In this document: one piece after another, positions 21,459 to 26,286 of the stretch
Numbering within the stretch: position 1 is the first letter of the stretch
Layout: each line of letters starts with the position of its first letter
Assembly (NCBI GenBank): GCA_905215065.1
Contig: CAJMOF010000019.1
Coordinates: forward strand, 1-26,286
Source of the DNA: an uncultured bacterium
GTDB lineage: Bacteria; Actinomycetota; Coriobacteriia; Coriobacteriales; Coriobacteriaceae
DNA length: 26,286 nt
Reading direction: 5' to 3'
The notes under the pieces: model-generated
What the model was told of the DNA's origin: nothing
Databases searched by the model: none
The model's input: the letters and a program-made list of their open reading frames with translations, nothing else
Translations under genes and position numbers: made by a program

Positions 21459-24050
21459 ATGACCGCGTACTATCAGCAGGTGCTCGAGGGCACATACGAC
21501 AACCACGTGCTTCCGTTTTTGTGGATGAAGGGCGAGAGCCATAAGACCATTGCCGAGTATCTGGAAAAGATCGCCGGCGCCGACATCCACGAGGTCTGTC
21601 TCGAAAGCCGCCCACACCCCGATTTTTGCGGCGAGGGCTGGTGGCGCGACTTGCGCTTTGTCATTGACGAGTGCAGGCAGCTGGGCCTTAAGCTCTGGAT
21701 CTTGGACGACGCGCACTTCCCCACGGGCTTTGCCAACGGCGCCGTCAAGGAGGCCGTGCCCGAGCTCCGCAAGATCGTGCTCACGCACCGCACGTTCGAC
21801 ATCGTGGGCCCCACGTCCGCCGCGAGCATCGCGCTCGCCAACATGCTCGACAAAACGGAGCGCTTCTACGGCGTGACATTTATGCAGGACGGCAGCCCCG
21901 TCGACGTCGCTTACCGAGTAATCGACGATGCAGACGGCAACCCCAGCCGCCTGGTCTTCGATGCACCTGCGGGCCTCACGCAGGCATGCGTGATGTTCAC
22001 GAGCGGCAAGACCTCCTACAACGAGGACTACATCAATATGGTCGACCGCGCCTCGGTGGCGCAGCTCATCGATGCTGTCTACGAGCCGCATTTTGAGCAT
22101 CTGGGCGATGAGTTTGGCAAGACCATCTTGGGCTTTTTCTCCGATGAGCCCGGATTTGCCAACGAGAAGGGCACCACGGGCCCCGATGGCATCTCGGACA
22201 CGCTCATCGGCAAGGCCACCGCGCCCCTACCCTGGTCGGCCGAGCTTGAGCGTCGCCTGCGCGCGGCACTGGGCGAGCGCTACCTGGCCGAGCTCCCGCA
22301 CCTGTGGGACCGCGAGCCGGCCGGCGCGCACGTACGCCACGTCTATATGGACATCGCGAGCACCCTCTATAAGGAGTGCTTCTGCGACCAGCTCGGAGAC
22401 TGGTGCCGCGCGCGCGGCGTGCAGTACATCGGCCACGTTATCGAGGACAAGGACTGCCACGCGCGCCTGGGCGTGGGCGCCGGGCACTACTTCCGCGCCG
22501 TGGGCGGTCAGGACATGGCGGGCGTCGACATCGTGATCAACCAGCTGGTACCCGGCATGGACCGCGGCCTTCACAGCTACGGACGCGGCGTGTGGGACCT
22601 CGAGTTCTATAACTACGTGCTGCCCAAGCTGGGCTCCTCGGCAGCACACCTCGACCCCAAAAAGCAGGGGCGCTGCATGGCCGAGGTCTTTGGCGCATTT
22701 GGATGGCACGAAGGCCTACGCGAGATGAAGTGGATCGCCGATCATTTTTTGGTGCGCGGCGTCAATTGGTTTGTGCCGCATGCCTTTAGCATGGCCGCCT
22801 TCCCCGACTGGGACTGCCCGCCGCATTTCTATGCGCATGGCCAAAACCCCCAGTTTGCACACTTTGGGCAGCTTATGAGCTACATGAACCGTACGGCGAG
22901 CCTGCTGAGCGGCGGGCGCGCAACGACCCCGGTGGCGCTTCTCTACCATGCGGACGCCGAGTGGGCAGGCGAGGCGAACTTTATGCAGCATGCCGCCTCC
23001 GAGCTTATGCGCGCGCAGGTCGACTTTGACATCGTGCCGGCAGAGGCATTTGAGGACGCAGGGCGCTATGCCGTTGAAATTGCCGCAGACGGTAGCGGCT
23101 TTAGCGTGAACGGCCAGGCATACCGCTGCCTGGTGATGCCCGGAGCCGAGTTTGTCGGCGAAGCCGTGCTCGACTTTGCCGCGCGTGCCGCAGCCGCAGG
23201 TGTTGCCGTGTACGCGCTGGATGAGTTGCCGAACAAGCGCTACGACGGTGACACTGCAGGTCGCGAGGGCTTTGCCTCCCTGGATGCAGCCGCGGTCGCC
23301 GGCATCAAGCTCCTGGCAACCGCCGAGCTCGCAGGCACGCTTGCCGACGCCGGTATGCAGACCGTGGTTTGTGCCGAGTCCCAGCCCTGGCTGCGCGCAC
23401 TGCGCTACGAGCGGGCGGGCGAGACCTATCTGATGCTCGTCAACGAGCATCCCAAGCAGGGTGTCTCCACTCAGATTGCGCTTGCCGACGGCATACCCGT
23501 TGCAGGCGCGCGCCTCGACCTGCTCAACGGCACCGATCCCGCCGCCTTTGACGGCACGCTCGAGCTGGCTCCCTACGAGAGCTGCATCGTGGTCCTTGGG
23601 GCTACAGGTTCCGTTGCTGTGGCAACCGCCGAAGACGAAGCCACATGCGTCGACGGGCCCTGGGCGGTTGCCTTCTCTGCCCCTGGCACCGATGCCTTTG
23701 GCGAGTCTGTTGAGCTTGCAGACCTGCACGACCTTTCCTCGGCCGAGTTCCCCGGCAAGGCCGGCACATTCCGCTACCAGGCTTCCTTTGTCCTGGGCGA
23801 AGCGGCCACCCGCACCGTCATCGACCTTGGCGAGGTCTTTGAGACCGCAACCGTCACCCTCGACGGCAAATCCCTCGGCACGCGCATCTGTCCGCCTTAC
23901 TGCTTTGAGGCCGGCGCGCTTTTGGCCGGCGAGCACGCGCTTGCGATCGATATCATCAACACCCTCGACCATGCCGTCCCCGACGTGTTCGGCATGACCG
24001 AGCCCTCCGAGCCCAGCGGTCTCTTGGGGCCCGTACGCGTGCTCGGGTAA
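21459..24050 (+). CDS. Large putative glycoside hydrolase, GH106-like or unclassified
   Basis: 863 residues from ATG 21459 (AAGGAG upstream). No signal peptide, so it is cytoplasmic. The first part looks like a TIM barrel: WMKGESHKTIAEYLEKIAGADIHEV, then LKLWILDDAHFPTGFANGAV, then GFFSDEPGF with D229 and E230, then YIGHVIEDKDCHARLGVGAGHYFRAVGGQDM. These resemble segments of GH106 alpha-L-rhamnosidases and related unclassified hydrolases. A middle domain follows (about 480-640), and the last part (about 740-860, FRYQASFVLGEAATRTVIDLG) resembles a galactose-binding-type beta sandwich. It is divergent from the AraC-type regulator. The glycosidase role is likely; the substrate is unknown. Confidence 0.75.
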   Translation: MTAYYQQVLEGTYDNHVLPFLWMKGESHKTIAEYLEKIAGADIHEVCLESRPHPDFCGEGWWRDLRFVIDECRQLGLKLWILDDAHFPTGFANGAVKEAVPELRKIVLTHRTFDIVGPTSAASIALANMLDKTERFYGVTFMQDGSPVDVAYRVIDDADGNPSRLVFDAPAGLTQACVMFTSGKTSYNEDYINMVDRASVAQLIDAVYEPHFEHLGDEFGKTILGFFSDEPGFANEKGTTGPDGISDTLIGKATAPLPWSAELERRLRAALGERYLAELPHLWDREPAGAHVRHVYMDIASTLYKECFCDQLGDWCRARGVQYIGHVIEDKDCHARLGVGAGHYFRAVGGQDMAGVDIVINQLVPGMDRGLHSYGRGVWDLEFYNYVLPKLGSSAAHLDPKKQGRCMAEVFGAFGWHEGLREMKWIADHFLVRGVNWFVPHAFSMAAFPDWDCPPHFYAHGQNPQFAHFGQLMSYMNRTASLLSGGRATTPVALLYHADAEWAGEANFMQHAASELMRAQVDFDIVPAEAFEDAGRYAVEIAADGSGFSVNGQAYRCLVMPGAEFVGEAVLDFAARAAAAGVAVYALDELPNKRYDGDTAGREGFASLDAAAVAGIKLLATAELAGTLADAGMQTVVCAESQPWLRALRYERAGETYLMLVNEHPKQGVSTQIALADGIPVAGARLDLLNGTDPAAFDGTLELAPYESCIVVLGATGSVAVATAEDEATCVDGPWAVAFSAPGTDAFGESVELADLHDLSSAEFPGKAGTFRYQASFVLGEAATRTVIDLGEVFETATVTLDGKSLGTRICPPYCFEAGALLAGEHALAIDIINTLDHAVPDVFGMTEPSEPSGLLGPVRVLG

Positions 24051-24322
24051 CGCCCCGGGCGCAAACGGCCCAACAAGGACAGCGCCCTATGTTGAGCCCA
24101 CAACAGCGAGCGGGCCCCTGGTGCGGCAAATTGGGCCGAAAGAGGAGGGATGTGTGCTTCCGCACGCGCCCGACGATTGAAGCCCAAGGTGCCGTGCCAA
24201 GGGCCCGCGCAGCGTCGAGCGGTCCGTCGTTCATAGACCGGCGGACCAAAACTCCCAGCCAAGCCGAACGTTTTATTTATCGCTATGATTGGTTTATCGC
24301 GACGCAAACGCATAGGAGTCAT
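24051..24322. other. Intergenic region with the second hairpin element
   Basis: No gene is seen. It contains the hairpin element at 24103-24223 and, nearer the next gene, an AT-rich stretch with TATGAT (24284-24289), a possible -10 box for the RpiR gene. Confidence 0.6.
24103..24223. repeat. Hairpin element with conserved edges, copy 2
   Basis: Left edge ACAGCGAGCGGGC (24103-24115) and a right edge starting GCCCGCGCAGCGTCGAGC (24203-24223) match the element at 16246-16367. The arms inside (24110-24136 and 24182-24208) pair at 22 of 27 positions, not counting wobbles, but their sequence differs from copy 1. The edges are therefore conserved while the hairpin has diverged in a compensated way. 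Confidence 0.75.
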
Positions 24323-25177
24323 ATGGATATCAGGCGGAAGATCACGCAGGGCAAAAGCCTCACCCCCACCGAGCAACAACTTGGGCGAACGGCCCTCGCC
24401 ATGGGCGAGGATGTGCGCGGGCTTTCCATTAAGGAATTTGCCGCGCGCGCCAACGTTTCGGTCGCGAGCGTTCACCGCTTTTGCAAAAAGCTCGGCCTCG
24501 AGGGCTTCAAAGACCTCACGGTCGAGCTCATCCGCCAGGCGACCGAGGCGGGCAACCGGCGCGACGTGGACATCAACTTTCCCTTCGATGCCACCTCCAC
24601 CCCTGCGCAGGTGATGGAGCGCATGGAGGGGCTCTACCAGACCACCTTGGCCGAAACGCAGGAGCTGCTCGACCCTGCACAGCTCGACCACGCCGCCAAG
24701 CTCATCATGCGCGCCGGCACCGTGGACATCTACACGGGCTCGCATAACCTGTATCCAGCGGGAATGTTCCGCGATCGCCTGCTTTCCGCCGGCAAAAGCG
24801 CGACGTGCCACGACAGCGTCGAGGCGCAGGTGCGCACGGCACTCGCCTCGGGTCCCGACCATGTGGCAATCATCATCTCCTACAGCGGCCTTGCCCCCAA
24901 CCTCAAGGAGATCTTGCCGATCCTTAGCAGTCGACATGTCCCGGTCATCGTCATCGGCACGCCGTACTGTGCCCGCATTCACCCCGGCTTTGCCGCCTAT
25001 CTCACGGTAAGCGACCACGAGAGCATGACGCACCGCATCACGCAGTTCGCCAGCCATATCGCCGTGCAATACGTACTCGATTCGCTCTATAGCAGCTACT
25101 TTGCCAAAGATTACGCCCGCTGCTCCGAGTTCTTAGAGCGCTCGTTCCCCTACACCCGCCTGCCCGGACTCAAGTAG
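24323..25177 (+). CDS. RpiR/MurR-family transcriptional regulator
   Basis: 284 residues from ATG 24323, with AGGAG four bases upstream. The N-terminal helix-turn-helix (about residues 1-75, LSIKEFAARANVSVASVHRFCKKLGLEGFKDLTVEL) is typical of HTH_6. The C-terminal SIS domain (about 110-245) has DIYTGSHNLYPAGMF and IIISYSGLAPNLKEIL, binding a phosphosugar ligand. Such regulators usually control nearby sugar genes. It follows the large glycoside hydrolase on the same strand, after 272 bases with a hairpin, so it is probably transcribed separately. Confidence 0.92.
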   Translation: MDIRRKITQGKSLTPTEQQLGRTALAMGEDVRGLSIKEFAARANVSVASVHRFCKKLGLEGFKDLTVELIRQATEAGNRRDVDINFPFDATSTPAQVMERMEGLYQTTLAETQELLDPAQLDHAAKLIMRAGTVDIYTGSHNLYPAGMFRDRLLSAGKSATCHDSVEAQVRTALASGPDHVAIIISYSGLAPNLKEILPILSSRHVPVIVIGTPYCARIHPGFAAYLTVSDHESMTHRITQFASHIAVQYVLDSLYSSYFAKDYARCSEFLERSFPYTRLPGLK

Positions 25178-25181
25178 CGAC

Positions 25182-25204
25182 GAGCGTGGATTTTTGGACA
25201 CTCA
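25182..25204. repeat. 23-bp repeat, copy 1 (copy 2 at 26050-26072)
   Basis: GAGCGTGGATTTTTGGACAC followed by TCA, five bases after the rpiR-type stop codon. At 26050-26072 the sequence matches 20 of 23 positions. The two copies lie on either side of the XRE-desulfoferrodoxin gene and its promoter. Confidence 0.65.
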
Positions 25205-25210
25205 GATAAC

Positions 25211-25274
25211 GAGCGTGGATAATCTCCCACTTTGAGCCCGCACACAGGCCAAAACCGGGAGATTATCCACGCTC
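25211..25274. terminator. Perfect 18-bp inverted repeat between convergent genes
   Basis: GAGCGTGGATAATCTCCC (25211-25228) and its exact complement (25257-25274), followed by ATTTTG on the plus strand. It lies between the convergent RpiR and XRE-fusion genes, where a bidirectional terminator is expected. Each arm contains TTATCCACG or its complement, one base from a DnaA box. Confidence 0.55.
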
Positions 25275-25320
25275 ATTTTGGGTCCCCCGGGAACGCATGA
25301 GGAGGGCGGATAGACAGCCG

Positions 25321-25941
25321 TTATTTGCGAGGCGTCAGCGACGTAAAGCGTCCGTGTTGGTTGCAGTAAAGATATATCCTGCCGCGCCCGGTAATATGGA
25401 AGCGCGGCTGCACCGATTGCTCTGGATAGAGCTTCTTAAAGCAGATGCCGTCCATAGTCGCATATGCCACAAAGCTAATGTAGTGATCCTTGGTCATGGG
25501 ATGATCGAGCGTGACGTACCAATCGTCCTCGATGCGCTCGATGGAAAAGGCGTGGTCCGCGTCCGGCTCTTCGGCCTCCTGGGGAAACATCGTGGAGCCA
25601 CAGCAGCTAAAGCTGCCTTCTCCGAGCGCGTGCACAACGTTTCCGCAGATAGGGCAAACGTAAAAGACGCCTTTGAGCATATTGCCTGCACGGTTGGCGT
25701 TGGCCCGAATGTCACCAGCCAAAAGCTCAGCCACGCTTATGCCGAGTCTCTGGGCCAAAGGCTCAACGAGGGAAATGTCGGGAAGGCCGCGGCCGGATTC
25801 CCACTTGCTGACGGCTTTATCGGTCACGCCAAGGCTTTCCGCCAGGGCGCGCTGGGTGAGGCCGCGCTCTTCGCGCAGCTGCTTGATGGCATGCGCTGCC
25901 AAAAAAGTATGGGAGGCATTGGTTTGCCGTGTCTGGTTCAT
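25321..25941 (-). CDS. XRE DNA-binding domain fused to a complete desulfoferrodoxin
   Basis: 206 residues from ATG 25941. Residues about 15-75 are an HTH_3 domain (KQLREERGLTQRALAESLGV, KAVSKWESGRGLPD). The rest matches desulfoferrodoxin. There is a desulforedoxin-type FeCys4 site with C96, C99, C113 and C114 (CPICG, CCG). There is also a superoxide reductase centre with H130, H147 (HPM), H153 (HYI), C193 and H196 (YCNQHG), spaced almost as in known enzymes. It could reduce superoxide or use the iron centres to sense oxygen species and control DNA binding. An upstream ATG at 25998 overlaps the -10 box of a good promoter, so it is rejected as the start. It is a single-gene unit. Confidence 0.88.
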   Translation of the reverse strand: MNQTRQTNASHTFLAAHAIKQLREERGLTQRALAESLGVTDKAVSKWESGRGLPDISLVEPLAQRLGISVAELLAGDIRANANRAGNMLKGVFYVCPICGNVVHALGEGSFSCCGSTMFPQEAEEPDADHAFSIERIEDDWYVTLDHPMTKDHYISFVAYATMDGICFKKLYPEQSVQPRFHITGRGRIYLYCNQHGRFTSLTPRK

Positions 25942-25989
25942 GGGCTGTCCAATCAAATTGAAGAAATGGAGTGAACCGGTTCGACAGTC

Positions 25990-26018
25990 AGTATCCATTT
26001 GAAGGCCAGGCTCGACAA
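25990..26018 (-). promoter_or_regulatory. Predicted promoter of the XRE-desulfoferrodoxin gene
   Basis: On the minus strand TTGTCG (26018-26013), a 17-base spacer and GATACT (25995-25990), about 50 bases before ATG 25941. Its position sets the start codon choice. Confidence 0.65.
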
Positions 26019-26113
26019 CCTACGCTGCGTAGACATGCGCCAATCGAACGAGCGCGGTTTTTTGGACGCTCATCCTGAGTAGTCATTTAAGAACGTCCCC
26101 AACGACTACATCA

Positions 26114-26208
26114 GGAGTGTCCCAAGGTGCCGGCAGAAAAGGAACGTCCCCAGGTGCCACATCCGGAGCAAGGCAACGCCGCAGGCAGAGGACGGACAGC
26201 GAGCGGGC
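26114..26208. repeat. Dispersed repeat, copy 2
   Basis: Matches 16160-16258 in order: GGAGTGTCCC, CAGAAAAGGAACGTCCCCA, GGCAACGCCGCAGG and GGACGGACAGCGAGCGGGC, with differences mainly in the centre. The last 13 bases (26196-26208) are the left edge of the hairpin elements at 16246 and 24103. Confidence 0.8.
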
Positions 26209-26237
26209 CGCATTTGAGACAAGGTGACGTGAAATCA

Positions 26238-26262
26238 AAACCACCCCTAAAAGGGGTGGTTT
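26238..26262. terminator. Hairpin near the window end
   Basis: AAACCACCCCT and AGGGGTGGTTT form a perfect 11-bp stem with an AAA loop. On the plus strand TTTGC follows and on the minus strand TTTTGATTT, so it could terminate a minus-strand gene lying beyond the window. Confidence 0.65.
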
Positions 26263-26286
26263 GCTCTTAGGGTATAACCCTTGGAT

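Larger units (their letters stand above)
25942..26286. other. Repeat-rich gap at the end of the window
   Basis: No gene is seen. In order it holds the XRE-fusion promoter, the second 23-bp repeat (26050-26072), copy 2 of the dispersed repeat (26114-26208), the left edge of a third hairpin element (26196-26208) and a terminator-like stem (26238-26262). Confidence 0.7.

Noticed and set aside
22716..23972. 418-codon minus-strand open frame opposite the large glycoside hydrolase
   Set aside because: Antisense shadow without domain signature or start signals.
25211..25274. Replication origin suggested by DnaA-like boxes
   Set aside because: Only two imperfect boxes within one hairpin, no AT-rich unwinding region and no dnaA or dnaN nearby.
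25942..25998. Upstream ATG extending the XRE fusion protein by 19 residues
   Set aside because: No ribosome binding site, and the ATG lies at the predicted promoter -10 box, upstream of the expected transcript start.
16160..26208. CRISPR-like repetition
   Set aside because: Copies are thousands of bases apart with genes between them, no regular spacers and no cas genes.

Overview
The window looks like a chromosomal segment of a high-GC anaerobe of the Coriobacteriia, most probably Collinsella or a close relative. This is inferred from the base composition and strongly GC-biased third codon positions, from a [NiFe]-hydrogenase maturation cluster with NikR, from PTS-linked sugar genes, from a desulfoferrodoxin-type protein, and from long intergenic regions full of palindromes. 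No rRNA, tRNA or CRISPR array was seen.

Region 1 (57-4010, minus strand) is a de novo NAD operon, nadA-nadB-nadC-niaR, ending with its own niacin-responsive repressor. A perfect 19-bp inverted repeat overlaps the predicted nadA promoter and is a strong candidate NiaR operator. Region 2 (4011-6186) has no housekeeping genes. It holds hairpins, a 209-bp element with 31-bp perfect terminal inverted repeats (MITE-like), a decayed IS3-type orfA, and an apparently intact IS3-family element with matched imperfect ends. Region 3 (6182-9054) has a multi-pass membrane protein whose stop codon is the end of the insertion sequence, a GHKL histidine kinase that has lost its sensor half, a degenerate uracil-DNA-glycosylase-like protein, and thioredoxin.

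Region 4 (9231-15908, plus strand) is the nickel/hydrogenase region: a small helical protein, nikR, hypF, hypC, hypD, hypE and then a HAD phosphatase. NikR senses nickel, while HypF, HypE, HypC and HypD make and carry the Fe(CN)2CO group of [NiFe]-hydrogenase. hypA, hypB and the hydrogenase itself are not in the window. Region 5 (15909-17743) has a 500-base palindrome-rich gap, a lipoprotein and a free-standing glucose-type EIIA.

Region 6 (17884-25177) is carbohydrate metabolism: an AraC-type regulator followed on the same strand by a GH1 6-phospho-beta-glucosidase and a Cof-type HAD phosphatase, and divergent from the regulator a large, poorly classified glycoside hydrolase, then an RpiR-type regulator. 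Region 7 (25178-26286) has a gene fusing an XRE DNA-binding domain to a complete desulfoferrodoxin (superoxide reductase) with all metal ligands present, and the start of another repeat-rich gap.

The observations most worth following are the XRE-desulfoferrodoxin fusion, the unclassified glycoside hydrolase with its divergent regulator, the small protein ahead of nikR, the nad operator, and a family of intergenic hairpin elements with conserved edges (16246, 24103, 26196) but different interiors. I did not find a clear new defence or mobile system.
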